The notes under the pieces were generated by a model that searched no databases, was not told the DNA's origin, and saw only the letters and a list, made by a program, of their open reading frames with translations. A stretch of 64,000 bases of DNA from Tethya wilhelma (lineage: Eukaryota; Porifera; Demospongiae; Tethyida; Tethyidae), in assembly GCA_964030475.1 (NCBI GenBank), contig CAXIPT010000011.1, forward strand, positions 1,995,780 through 2,059,779, given 5' to 3'. Both the position numbers and the translations under genes were made by a program. Of this stretch, positions 41,117 through 52,798 are shown piece by piece; the stretch's first letter is position 1; every line of letters begins with the position of its first letter.

Positions 41117-41371
41117 TTAAGACTTTAACCGAGTTCTAGTTCTGTGCGCAACCGGAATCCATAACTCTTTATCATCATGTTTCACAACCTCAAAACCAGG
41201 TTGACTATCTCTAGGCTCAAAATTAATCATGCTAATCTCAGGTGGCATGAGAAAACGATCAATATCAGATTCACTGGCAGATGATCCATCACCACGTATA
41301 CACTGTACAGATCCTGCATGCTCTATTAAGCATTCAAGTTCAAAACTTCGAATGACTCGGCATAAATTCAT
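41117..41371 (-). CDS. Unrecognised 84-residue open frame
   Basis: Compact acidic protein starting MNLCRVIRSFELECLIEHAG. Codon use looks coding-like, but there is no known domain. It lies on the same strand as the gag remnant, so it may be retroelement-derived. A chance frame is possible. Confidence 0.25.
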   Translation of the reverse strand: MNLCRVIRSFELECLIEHAGSVQCIRGDGSSASESDIDRFLMPPEISMINFEPRDSQPGFEVVKHDDKELWIPVAHRTRTRLKS

Positions 41372-41399
41372 TCTTTAAAATCTGAGACTGAGGCTGCCT

Positions 41400-42640
41400 A
41401 AGTTGGTAGTCCTTTTATACAAGACATGAAGTCATACAAATACAATATAGATACAACTGGTTGTACTGTCTGGGTGGGCACAAACACAATGGTAACAATA
41501 TTAGACATTAATTAACGTTGCAAGTGTGTGTACATCATGCAATTGACAATAGATATAGAGTTATTGTTTAGTCTAGTCTCCGACAATATAGATGCTCAGT
41601 GTTGGGCACAAAAGCTCATATCAAACCTACTTTTTAAAACTCTCCAAACTAAAGTATAGGTGAGAATTAGTAGATTTCTACAAGTAACTCGTGATATTAA
41701 TTTTTTAATTGTGTTTTAAAGAAGTGGTACTAAGTGTCGATTAGGGAAACTCCCCAAAGTGTTTATAGTGATACCCTCTCTCTCTAACTAGGAGAATGTC
41801 CTCTACCTCACAAAAGCAGAGAAATGCATGGACCATGTAGCTGCCATGGATGTTTAAAGCCACCAGGATATTAGCCTACANTTTTAGAATATTCGGTATA
41901 TACACTGGCATATGCACGCGTGATTATTGCAAAATTTGTATTGGAGCAATAGGAAAAACGTTGGTGGGTGGGGCTTAAACTACTACGGATGTAGCCAGAA
42001 CGTTTAATCAATGACGCAATGCATTCTTTTGCTTTAAACGAATAGGTCTATATTAAAATTCAATTTCTAACTAAAGTTTCTCTGTCTTGCATGTACCGAA
42101 TGTAAAATTATTCATGGTGTAAAGATTTGCATAATCTAGACCACATAATAAGTTGTTTTTTGGACCCTGCAAAGTTGAAAGTATAATTATATAAAACTCA
42201 GACCACGCTACTTAATTGCATGCTCTGTAATTTAAAAGTGAAGTAGATAACTATTACATATTTTCTTGGCAATAACTGACTCGTATTGCATGCATACCCT
42301 GTAGCCTCCTATATTCCCAGACCATGCATTCCCTGTTTTAGTATACATAACTGAAAACAGATAGAGGGTATAAATTATATGGATAGGCATTGCCAATTTG
42401 ACGCTCTGAACTTTTTTGATCATCACATGTAATGCATGTACTACGGTGATATCAGTGACACATTACATGAAATTTTTTGTGGTTCAAAATTAAATGCGCT
42501 CTCTCACGGATTCAAAGTAATTTCAGTTTGATTTCGTAACCCAAAAATCAATTTTTAAATCTGATTGGTCGTGTATACGTCATCGGAATGCAATTATTTC
42601 ACGTAATTTTAACGTTGCAGTTCATTGTCGACGTCCATGT
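41400..42640. other. AT-rich region without recognised features
   Basis: No convincing frame, inverted repeat or gene fragment; includes the N at 41881. Confidence 0.5.
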
Positions 42641-43091
42641 GTCTGGTTTCAGTGAATAAAACGCTCGAAAGCCAAGGAGTAAAAGCGAAGGTAAGCAAAA
42701 AAGAGGCTTAATTGATAGCTCAAGATAAAAACGTATTCAAGTTCCAGGAGCTTTAGAACCAATGAGTGGAGTTGAGAGCGCGCTGGTGCTACCTTAGTCT
42801 CGTTCCTAGGCTCAGAACTTCTCATGCTGACGCAAACTTTTTGCTACTAACTGTCTTTGAGATAAATGTGAAGCGCTTACCATCTGCTGCTGCTCTAAGG
42901 AGTCTATAAGCTGCCAGCAGCCTAGCATTTTTGTCCAAAACTGCCTTAGTCCACACAAACTTGTACGCATAGTTAATTTTTGCATGTACTTTGTGGCTTC
43001 ATTACGTAATGTAAATTTGACTTTACTTCCGCTTCCGTGAGAGAGCGACTTTAACTCCAAAATTTCTAATTTCTCGTACATTAATTTTCAG

Positions 43092-43168
43092 AGGAGAAGC
43101 GTCTTGATAATGAGAAACGACAGTCCCAGAGACTTCTTGATGAAGCCCTTCGTGAAGGTCATGTGACA
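43092..43168 (+). pseudogene. Inverted partial copy of the GTPase gene's coiled-coil exon
   Basis: After a TTTTCAG acceptor the plus strand reads EKRLDNEKRQSQRLLDEALR…HVT. That is the counterpart of the minus-strand coiled coil ending QSQRLLNEALREGHVT at about 44110-44160, including the same acceptor phase. It stops at the N (43169), beyond which the minus-strand gene begins. Confidence 0.65.
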
Positions 43169-43169
43169 N

Positions 43170-44364
43170 AATGATTTTGGGAAGCCTTCCTTTGGTGGGA
43201 CGAGACTGCATGGAACGGATTAGACACTTGAGGGTGTCAATGGTTGTGAAGTTTGAGTACTGGGCTTCACCAACAGGCTTGCCATCCTTGTAGTATTCCA
43301 CTGGAGGACGGCTGTCTAGACTCTCAGAGAGACGAGTCACAAACAGGGTAGCCGAGGTGTTGTGGATGAAGAGAGGGAGCAACTCGTGGAACTGAGGCTG
43401 ACCTCCACTGTCAGTGAAGTAGACCCACTCAGAGCCAAACACTTCTTCTGATTGGTGGTTGTGAGGATCCTCTTCTTGAGGATGGGCTTCATTGCTATGG
43501 CTGGATTGAAGCTCACGTAATTCCCATTCAAGGGCTTTTATCTTCCAACTATATGTACACTTTGAAATTTCTGCTTTAGCTCCTCTGCTTTTTTCTTTCT
43601 TCTTTTTTCCTCTGTTTCTTTTTTCTCTTCTTCCTTTTTTTCTTCCTTTCTACATTCACTGATTTGTTCTACTATCTTCTCCAGCACACCATCTACAGTG
43701 TCCTTGGAGTCAGCTAACTGGTCCTGAGGTTGTTGGGTGTCAGGGGATCTATCACTGGGTTGCTTGATTGAAGTAGCACCATCTGCTGAAGTGTTTTTTA
43801 AAGGTAAGAGCTTTGTAAGTTGTTTCAATTTGTCTATGGAAACAGTCTGCTTTGTGATACGCTTCAATACAAGAATGGCTCGTGCAATCAATTTTAATAG
43901 CTTCTCCTGGTCTATTTCTTTCCAGCCTCCATCTTCTGTTTTCACCTTCAGTCCTGAGATTGATCGGATGTGTGCTCGAGTTGGTCTTTCAGCACAGGGG
44001 GTGCTGTGTCGTACTGATGGTGGGGGTTCCCCCAGTAGGAGGTATTTCAAACATGTCTTGCCCACTCCAGCCAACCCAAGGAGAAGAAGAAGGATGATAG
44101 TTGTTGTTACATGACCTTCACGAAGGGCTTCATTGAGAAGTCTCTGGGACTGAGCATCAAGACGTCGCTTCTCTTCATCAAGACGTCGCTTCTCATTAAT
44201 ACGTCGATTCTCCTCATCAAGACGTCGCTTCTCATCAAGCCGGCGCTTCTCATCAAGCCGTTGCTTCTCATCAAGACGTCGCTTCTCATCAAGACGTTGC
44301 TTCTCCTCATCAATAAGACGACACTTCTCCTCATCAAGACGTCGGTTCCCAAGTCTCTTTTTGT
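43170..44364 (-). CDS. Ras/Roc-like P-loop GTPase with N-terminal coiled coil (partial, frame break)
   Basis: An exon from the acceptor at 44364 begins with tandem RRLDEK-type coiled-coil repeats (about 44120-44360). Then come the P-loop GLAGVGKTCLKYLLLG, a switch-like region (STPCAERPTRAHIRSISGLK), and a long charged linker (KEEKKEEEKKETEEKRRKKK). The G3 motif FTDSGGQPQFHELLPLF follows, with LFVTRLSESLDSRPP after it. DxGGQ fits Ras-superfamily/Roc GTPases. Linker and G3 part are in different frames, with the shift near 43540-43560, so there is a frameshift or an unresolved short intron. The C-terminus is cut at the N at 43169. First exons were not found to the right. Likely an intracellular signalling GTPase; may be a pseudogene or misassembled. 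Confidence 0.6.
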
Positions 44365-44842
44365 CTGAAAATTGAAGTACAATTAAGTCAGAAAATACCA
44401 TGCACATAGAGGGAAAAAAATATTGTTATTTAATTTAGAAGTTTACGTTCGAACCACAATTTGAATAAAACTAAAAAATGAATTTTTGTGTCTGTTAATT
44501 TACCAATTTTTGATCCAATCACTAAAATCACTAAAATTGCTAATTTAAAAAAATTTTATACTTTTAAAATTTGTGACAATAAGGTATCGGTATGCTAGCC
44601 TCAGTCCCATGCAGTCTCCTCTTCGTGAATATTTTCTTCGAAAATAATGAAGGAGAGAGCCTGGTACCAGTAGTCACATAAGTGACGTACTTTTTTATGT
44701 AATTTAGGTTTAACTTAGTTAGCTGGTCAAGCTTCCTCCATGCCTGGGAGCAACCACAAACAGAACAGAAAAGAAGGATGCTTGAAAAAACTACCATTCA
44801 CTTATTCAAAGTCATTTTTTATACATGTGTGCGAAGAGATAA

Positions 44843-45386
44843 TACTTGCCAACGTCAATCATTACTTCTGCAGGACACTTTCATAAATTTTGTAGGACAT
44901 AATATGAAAACGCAGGACAATTAATATAACAACTCTATTTTAATATTAATTTATGGTATGATGACCAGGCCAGCATAAAATTATATAATGGCATTCTCAT
45001 TACATCATTGCTATCAAAAAAAGGCGGGGTCTAGATTTAGGACTATAAGCCTGGATGTAGTCGATTGGTTAGTACATATAGTTGTAGATGCAACTGACTC
45101 ACTGGTTCTGTTTTTGTTTCAACTGAGCAATAGGATCGTTGTAACTAGCGTGCATCAGATCATTACCAACAGACATAGCTATACAGTCTGACTGTCGTGA
45201 ACAGTTTTATGTGACTGGAATTCACGTAGATTCCAGGTACAGTTTTATGTAACTGGAATTCACGAGAATTCCAGTTACATAAAACTGTTCTCGATTACTA
45301 ACTACTACTAAACTTACTAACGGGACTCCAGGATAGTACCACTAAAAACAGGACAATCCCGGAAAAATCAGGACAGTTGGCAAGTA
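44843..45386. mobile_element. ACTTGCCAAC MITE
   Basis: Inverted ends TACTTGCCAAC / GTTGGCAAGTA. Subterminal GCAGGACA and CAGGACAATCCCGG words recur. It contains the hairpin at 45239-45288. Confidence 0.6.
45239..45288. repeat. Perfect 23-bp hairpin
   Basis: Arm ACAGTTTTATGTAACTGGAATTC, 4-base loop ACGA, exact inverse arm. A diverged direct copy of the left arm lies just upstream (45201-45233). Confidence 0.85.
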
Positions 45387-45399
45387 TGAGAGATCATTA

Positions 45400-46347
45400 T
45401 ATGTACTTCCTAAACAGCGTTTGTGATATAGATGGCAAAAGTTTTGATCATCTATAGAGCGCTATATCTAGAATGCGTCATGATGACTCTGAGTCTCACC
45501 TCACGTTCTGACGTCTATCCTACGTGTATATCACTCACGTGACTATTGGTACCAGGCTCTCTTCTTCCTTATTTTTGCAGAAAATATTCGCGAAGGAAGA
45601 GCCAGGCTGGGAAGGAGGCCTACGAGCTCTAAGAGATCGAGATAGATGTTGAAAGACGATGGAATTAGACAAGAAAAAATGCATGCAGCCAGTAACCTGG
45701 AACAATTGTCTATAAGAGGCAACAGATAAATGGCAGTCCCTCGAAATCAGCATTTCAAGTTCAGTTTTGTGTCCTATCTTGATCAGATTCTTTTAGTCTG
45801 GGCAAAACAAGCACGAAACAATGGTGACTGTCTACCGGCCTGCAGTAGTACAGCTTTTAACAGAGTTGCTATATAGAGATGACAGCATGCACAAGATTTA
45901 ATAGTTGGACTATAATAAATCTGTTATCTATATGGCTGACTGTTTTTGAGATCGGCGCTGACTAGGCTTACAGTATCCGTATCCAACAAAGAAGCGTGAT
46001 AGAACAGCCAATCTTTCACAAAAGAATAGCAATTGAGGGAGGGTTTCGCTTCAAGGAGTCTACTTTTCCATCCCTGTACACGAAACAGAGCTAGCCAGAT
46101 AACGAGTTTCTTTGCCAGCTGATTGTAAAAATGGCGGAAGTCAGAAAAGTGTCATCCGTGACATCATGTAGTGAGGTCAATTGCTGAGCGGGCAAAATTG
46201 CAAAGAGAAGCAGTGCATGCTACAGTTACACATTTCGTTCACTGCCCAGCTATTACTATGCAGATATACCTGTGCTTGCATGAATCTATAGCAATAAACA
46301 TATAGGCATACTTCATATCCAAGCACAGAGCGTGCTGCTCAGGTGCA
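45400..46347. other. Region without recognised genes
   Basis: Only short chance frames; no splice-supported exon seen. Confidence 0.45.
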
Positions 46348-46351
46348 TTAA

Positions 46352-47149
46352 GGACTGGGACCAGCTAAAATTTTGATATCAAGGTGGTTATTCATGGTGC
46401 TATACCAGAAAATATATACATTATTTAGACTTCTTTCAAATATTATATGAAATGGGAATGTTTAATAATTAGAAAATTGATTTAATTAGCCACGCCCACC
46501 ACAAGGATGAGTGGGTGTGGCACTATAAAGCGATGGAGGTCGATAGGCAAATTTACATAACACGGAATATAAGCGCCTAAGCTAGAGCAGTTTCACTGTG
46601 CTCAGCAGACTCTGCAGTTAATGTTATGTGGACAATAGCCTCTACTGCGTTTTAGCTAAAAATACACAGAATGCCAATTATGAGACAAAAAGTTGTTTTT
46701 TTATGAAGCTAATTAACATATTTTGCGCTGTACGAGCGTAACTATGTTTATTTTCTGAAAAGTAAAGAAATATTCTTGTTTACAGCCTAGTTTAGATCAT
46801 ACTTACCTCATTTACTGACCTTCACAAGCGTCGTAAGAATTCCGTTCAAAGATTCTTGACTTTAGTGAGGCTACTTGCCATGTCATCTCAAGACCACGTG
46901 ATCACTACAAACGCTGTACATACCAATATGAGCGATAGCTTAGAAATAACTAACAAAAAGAAGCTAAATTAGCAGCAGAACTAAAAATACCTCTCACAAA
47001 CTTTCACAGGCAGCTCACTTTCTTTTCTAAATGAGTCAATAAATGAACAGTCACGCAATGATCATATGACAAAAAAGGGCGTGTACTATAGATCCTTACA
47101 GGGCACGCGCCCTTTTTGCTGACTCAGCAATAATTCGTGGTCCCAGTCC
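46352..47149. mobile_element. TTAA-flanked MITE (piggyBac-like), family 1
   Basis: TTAA (46348-46351) then GGACTGGGACCA at the left; TGGTCCCAGTCC then TTAA (47150-47153) at the right. 798 bp, no transposase. Confidence 0.7.
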
Positions 47150-47191
47150 TTAATGTACCTGAGTGAGCAAAGCGAGCCACACTCCTTGTAT

Positions 47192-49023
47192 CATACGTAG
47201 GGTAGTACGTATAGTAGGAATGGGCCGTCTGTCCCATAGACACCATACAAAATGTTGGCCACTATAAAAATCTATATATAGTCAAACAAAATTAAAACTT
47301 TAAAGGTGCTCAGAGGCTCTTACTGACAGATTACCAATTGCATGCAAGGCCTAATTAAAGCTCACAAAAACTTTCCTCAGCACTCGTAGTAAACGATATT
47401 TAGAAGCCACCATAGTGGAATTTTTGTTCTCCTAACGTACTTACTTACTTATATACGTACGTACTTCCAAACTGATTGAAAAGGATTTCCAGAGAACCAA
47501 AATGTGTTGAGCCAAATTTGACAGCACAAAGCAAGTTCTTTTCATGGGTACTACATTCCTTGATACTCGTATCAATCTCAAATAGGCCTAAACAAAACCC
47601 AAAAAACTATAAAACTTAACGTATAAGTTCATGTACTACAATGCAGCCATCTTTGTATATATAGGTAGAGTTTAAAGGTCATTATCTATCTACGTGACAT
47701 TTTATGTGCATGCGCATTAGCCTCCTCCAGCATAATGTAGTGCATGTAGCTGCTACTCAGGCTTTTTGAAGGGACTAACCAGTCTCTGATATAGTCTCTA
47801 CACTATAATATAGTGTTGAATAAAGTGAATGATCGAACAAGTAATTAAAATTTCAAAAAATAAAATAATTAAACTTTAGGAATGGGCAGTGCGGTAAAAA
47901 GTATTGGAACAACTCAAGGCATGGTCTCATGCAATTTTGGCACATGACTACTTCATTTTTATGCTCAACTCTTGGCCTGCAGTCTCTAGTTTAAGTTATA
48001 CAAGTGGTGAAAATTTCAAAAAAATAAATAGTGTAGGAATGGGCAGTGCATTAAAAAGTATTGGAACAAGGCATGACATTGTCTCAATTTCGGCACATGA
48101 CTACTTCATTTTTATTCTTGATCCCTCATGCATATGGATCCTCAGTGTCATAAATCCAATGATGCATGTGCGACAATAGTATCATAGCTTATTTTTGCAT
48201 TGGTTCAAATTCCTACTAATCAGTTGGCTATGCTGTGGAGTAAACTAAATTATTATGAAACAAACCGGTAACTTAAACTGGACTGCCAGCCAAGAGTTGG
48301 GTATAAAAATGAAGTAGTCATGTGCCGAAATTGAGACAATGTCATGCCTTGTTCCAATACTTTTTAATGCACTGCCCATTCCTACACTATTTATTTTTTG
48401 AAATTTTCACTACTTGTTCATTCACTTTTTTCAACACTACAGTATGGAGACTGGTTAGTCCCTACAAAAAGCTTGAGTAGAGGCTACATGCACTACTTTA
48501 TGCTCTATGCTGGAAGAGGCTAATGCGCATGCGTATAATAATGCCACGTGAATAATGACCTTTGAACTCTACATACAAAGATGGCTACATTGTAGTACAT
48601 GAATTTATACACTAAGTTTCAAAGCTTACTAGTTTTTGTTTAGGCCTATTTGAGATTGAAACGAGTATAAAGGAATGTACTACCCATGAAAAGAACTTAC
48701 TTTGTGCTGTCAAAGTTGGCTCAACACATTCTGGTTCTCTGGAAATCCTTTTCAAGTAAGTCAGTTAGGAAGGAAGGAAGGAAGTACGTTAGAGAACAAA
48801 AATGGCACTATGGTGGCTTCCCAATAGCACTCACTACGAGTGCTGAGGAAAGTTTTTATGAGCTTTAGGCCTTGCATGCTGTTGGTAATCTGTTATTGAG
48901 AGCCTCTGAGCAACTTTGAAGGTTTAATTTTGTTTGACTAGATTTTTATAGTGGCCAACATTTTGTATGGTGTCTATGGGACAGGCAGCCCATTCCTACT
49001 ATACGTACTACCGTACGTATGAT
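47192..49023. mobile_element. R1 double palindrome, copy f
   Basis: Reversed tail 47192-47835, arm about 47838-47960, then a second arm 47998-48110, interior, arm 48308-48415 and forward tail 48416-49023. Tails point outwards, so the block is a giant palindrome with three arms. Confidence 0.8.
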
Positions 49024-49219
49024 AAACATGCATGACAATATTTAGTAATTAGTTATGTGATAATGATTATTACTGCAAAATTTTAATGCAGAAAATAAGA
49101 TAATAATAAATTTTCTCAATATCCAGTATTGATCGATATTGATCGAGGCATCCCTCATATACAGTAATGGAGTGGAGCATGCAGATATATTACACCATTG
49201 TAAATTACTGTATATATAC

Positions 49220-49404
49220 CTTGCACCTCCAAGTCATGTCGGAGCTCTGCCTCAGCCTCGTTGATCCACCTCTCACATCGTTGTACCTCCTCTTTGTACT
49301 CCTTGACCTTCTTCTCCGTGGCTTCAATCTCCCATTCTAGCCATCTCCTAGCTCTCACCATCATAACTGATTGTGGATAGTTGATGTCTATAGTCTCTCA
49401 CATA
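49220..49404 (-). pseudogene. Coiled-coil exon 4 duplicate, broken
   Basis: Near-identical to the exon at 50863-51034 but with about 10 extra bases creating an in-frame stop (DGES*). After the break the frame reopens as WLEWEIEATEKKVKEYKEE. Its flanks (49024-49700) are duplicated at 50325-51310. Confidence 0.6.
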
Positions 49405-49702
49405 CTGCACATAATAAACACATATCAGGTTTGAAAATTGCCCACATCCGTAGTATTTTTTACCCACCCTATAACACAAAGTACACACTAGCTTCTATAC
49501 ATGCACATGAAGTAAGCACTTTTGTGTACTATGACAGACTATACTATGACCTTTAGCGCTATTGTTTTGACAAAGTGTCTAAGCACTGAAATCTGCACAA
49601 TTAAATAAGTAAAGTACCTCTCAGCTAAAATACACTTTGAAGTTTGAGTTGCAACTCTTATAGGGGTGTGGCTGTGGAAATAGCAGTAACTAGCTAANAA
49701 AC

Positions 49703-50240
49703 CCAAAAAATAACGTATAAATTCATGTACTACAATGCAGCCATCTTTGTAGGTAGAGTTTAAAGGTCATTATCTATCTACGTGACATTTTATGTGCATG
49801 CGCATTAGCCTCCTCTAGCATAATGTAGTGCATGTAGCTGCTACTCAGGCGTTTTGAAGGGACTAACCAGTCTCTGATTATAGTCTCTACACTATAATAT
49901 AGTGTTGAAAAAAGTGAATGAACAAGTAATTAAAATTTCAAAAAATAAAATAATTAAACTTTAGGAATGGGCAGTGCGGTAAAAAGTATTGGAACAAGGC
50001 ATGGTCTCATGCAATTTTGGCACATGACTACTTCATTTTTATGCTCAACTCTTGGCCTGCAGTCTCTAGTTTAAGTTATATACCTGAGTCTGTCTGTTAG
50101 TGTTTACACCATTGTTTTAGTAGCAAAGTGATTAGCTAAAGTACTAAGAAATTTGCAATAATGATAAGCTACGGTACCATTGTACAGATCATCGCAGATC
50201 CATATGAAGGATAAAAAATAAAAATGAAGTAGTCATGTGC
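49703..50240 (-). mobile_element. Partial R1, copy g
   Basis: Starts abruptly after an N (49698) and is almost identical to 47605-48000. It continues through the arm and into interior-like sequence, then fades at a last GAAGTAGTCATGTGCCG. Confidence 0.7.
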
Positions 50241-50454
50241 CGACATAGAGACCATGCCTTTTTCCAAGGATTCTCGCATCATGCAGATTGACTTTAGTCC
50301 ATGGCGACTGTAAGAATAATAATAATAATAAACATGCATGACAATATTTTAATAATTAGTAATATGATAATGATTATTACTGCAAAATTTTAATGCAGAA
50401 AATAAGATAATAATAATATCCAGTATTGATATTGATCCAGGCATCCCTCATCTA

Positions 50455-50801
50455 CAGTAGAACCTCGATTATCCGAACCTCACTTATCTGAACTCTCGAT
50501 TATCCGAACAGAGCTGGAAGACCAAATTTCGGTTAATTAGAACAAATCTGAACGGACTCCGCCGAGCTTGAGGTTTACGTAATCGTGCACGCGGTTGCTA
50601 TTATTCAAGTTTGATCGAAGAAAAATACAATCTACCAGTGTTCTGAGATGCTAAAGAGCTATAGTAAAACTATCGTGGCTACTGTTAGAGCGGTAAAAAC
50701 AAGCGTAATTTTATCGCTTCAGTTATCCGAACAAATTCGGTTTTCCGAACGCTTGAAGTTAGGCTATGCCCCGAGGTGTTCGGATAATCGAGGTTCTACT
50801 G
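50455..50801. mobile_element. pogo/Tigger-like MITE
   Basis: Ends CAGTAGAACCTCGATTATCC and its inverse, each flanked by TA. 347 bp; inner ATCCGAAC words repeat. It splits one copy of the segmental duplication. Termini match the widespread pogo-type pattern. Confidence 0.8.
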
Positions 50802-50862
50802 TACAGTTGTAATGGAGTGGAGCATGCAGATATATTATACCATTGTAAATTACTGTATATAC

Positions 50863-51034
50863 CTTGCACCTCCAAGTCATGGAGCTCTGACTCAGCCTCG
50901 TTGATCCACTCCTCACATCGTTGTACATCCTCTTTGTACTTCTTGACCTTCTTCTCCGTGGCTTCAATCTCCCATTCTAGCCATTCACCATCATAACTGA
51001 TTGTGGATAGTTGATGTCTATAGTCTCTCACATA
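50863..51034 (-). CDS. Coiled-coil family exon 4 (paralogue B)
   Basis: 172 nt between TGCAG and GTATATAC, open throughout: YVRDYRHQLSTISYDGEWLE, then WEIEATEKKVKKYKEDVQRC and INEAESELHDLEVQ. It ends in phase 1, as in paralogues A and C, and is 15 nt shorter than theirs. It probably pairs with the 14-codon exon at 54590-54631. First two exons for this paralogue were not found. Confidence 0.55.
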
Positions 51035-51855
51035 CTGCACATAATGAACACATATCAGGTTTGAAAATTGCCCACATCTATACCCACCCTATAACACAAA
51101 GTACACACTATAGCTTCTATACATGCACATGAAGTAAGCACTTTTGTGTACTATGACAGACTATACTATGACCTTTAGCGCTATTGTTTTGACAAAGTGT
51201 CTAAGCACTGAAATCTGCACAATTAAATAAGTAAAGTACCTCTCAGCTAAAATACAAAGTTTGAGTTGCACAGGGGTGTGGCTGTGGAAATAGCAGTAAC
51301 AAGCTAAACTACTAGAGGTCACGATCAACATAATTATGGTGTTTAGAGCTACGTTTTCTCCGCAGCCTTTCAAGGGAGAAGCTTAAAGCTTGCTACGTAT
51401 AGCTATAGGTGCATGCAGGGATAGTTTAGCTATATAGCCATTAGCATCACTTTTGTAAGCATTGCTACCTAGCTAAAAAGCCTAAGTTAAAAATTAGTGC
51501 ATTTGACGATTAGACTGTTCAGTACAAAAAGGCTCTTTTTTTACAACCAATAGGTGCACTAGAGCAACAATACTTTCGACATTACAGTTGGCATAAAAGG
51601 TGCTTAGCTGTATCATAATTAGGACAAACACGTACGCAGGGCCTAAACTGAAATTTAGTATTATTTGAGGTATATACATGTGACCTGTCAAGCGAAAACC
51701 TGCCGCTTGGGAATTTCTGCGAAATTTGAGCTTGGGAATTTCTGCAAATTTTAAGTTAGCTATTCCATGTATATCTATAGGCTTTCCCAGGAAGCGCATA
51801 TCATAATTTGATATGCATATAATATAGTTAGTCTAAGAGTAGTTTTCCAAATACA

Positions 51856-52013
51856 GTATCGCGGGAAATTTTCGTATGATCGAAATTTATTTTTCGTATG
51901 CCATTCAAATTAAAACTGAAAAAATTTAACTTCCGCATTTACTGTACACGGGCTGGCACGTTTTCAACGCTTTATACGAAATTTTGCACCAACTAAAATT
52001 TCCCGCTATACGG
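51856..52013. mobile_element. CCGTATAGCGGGAAA MITE, short copy
   Basis: TCGCGGGAAATTTTCG … AAATTTCCCGCTATACGG, about 158 bp. Confidence 0.6.
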
Positions 52014-52066
52014 TGTCGATAATTTATAGCTCTTGCAAGCAGCCCTGCCTCCACTTGTGGCTTCCC

Positions 52067-52201
52067 AGAGGAGGTACAACATGAGTACGCCTTTGCTGAG
52101 CTGGCAAACATGTGACTGCAATACTGCACAATGAGAATTGATCACATGCACCTGATTTGCCAGCTCAGCAAAGGTGCATGCACTCGTGTCGTACCTCCTC
52201 T
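52067..52201. mobile_element. AGAGGAGGTAC MITE, copy 2
   Basis: Same ends and inner inverted GCCTTTGCTGAGCTGGCAA as 19159-19308, about 135 bp. Confidence 0.7.
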
Positions 52202-52798
52202 GGTGGCTTCCTAGATAAACCATTGTAAAGTTGTTACTAGGTAAACTATGGGCGGTCCGTATACTCTCTGTATCATAATTAGATCATGTACATTTCATGC
52301 TGAATATTACCACAACCAGCCACGTGGCCTGTCACGTAGTGAAGGGACCCCCGTAGCATTTGGACCCCCCGGAACAAATACTTGAGTATGATGCATAGGC
52401 AATAGAACCCCTCTGAAATATTTGGACCCCCTTGTGATCTCAAGTTAAAATTTTGCAGTCACGTTCGAGGATATGAGCAGCTCTTGGTGGGCATGTAGAT
52501 CATAATTTTTTGATTGATTCTGCAAGTTCCTTGGTACTCTGTTCTCCATGCATAATAATATTATCTATTAGTCTAATTTGCTAGGATATAGGAACAGAAT
52601 GGAGGGGGAACCAGAATAATGTTACTGATGGTCAAATAATTATGATGTGAGATTGTTGGTGAGAGGAAAAGAGCCTCCGACTACCTTTAACTACCTCCGA
52701 CTGCCAGACTAGCCTCCGACAATCAATGATTGGGTTACTTATTAGTGATTAGTGTGTAATTTCTTTCTGTACCCTTCTTTATGGCACTCAGTATAATT

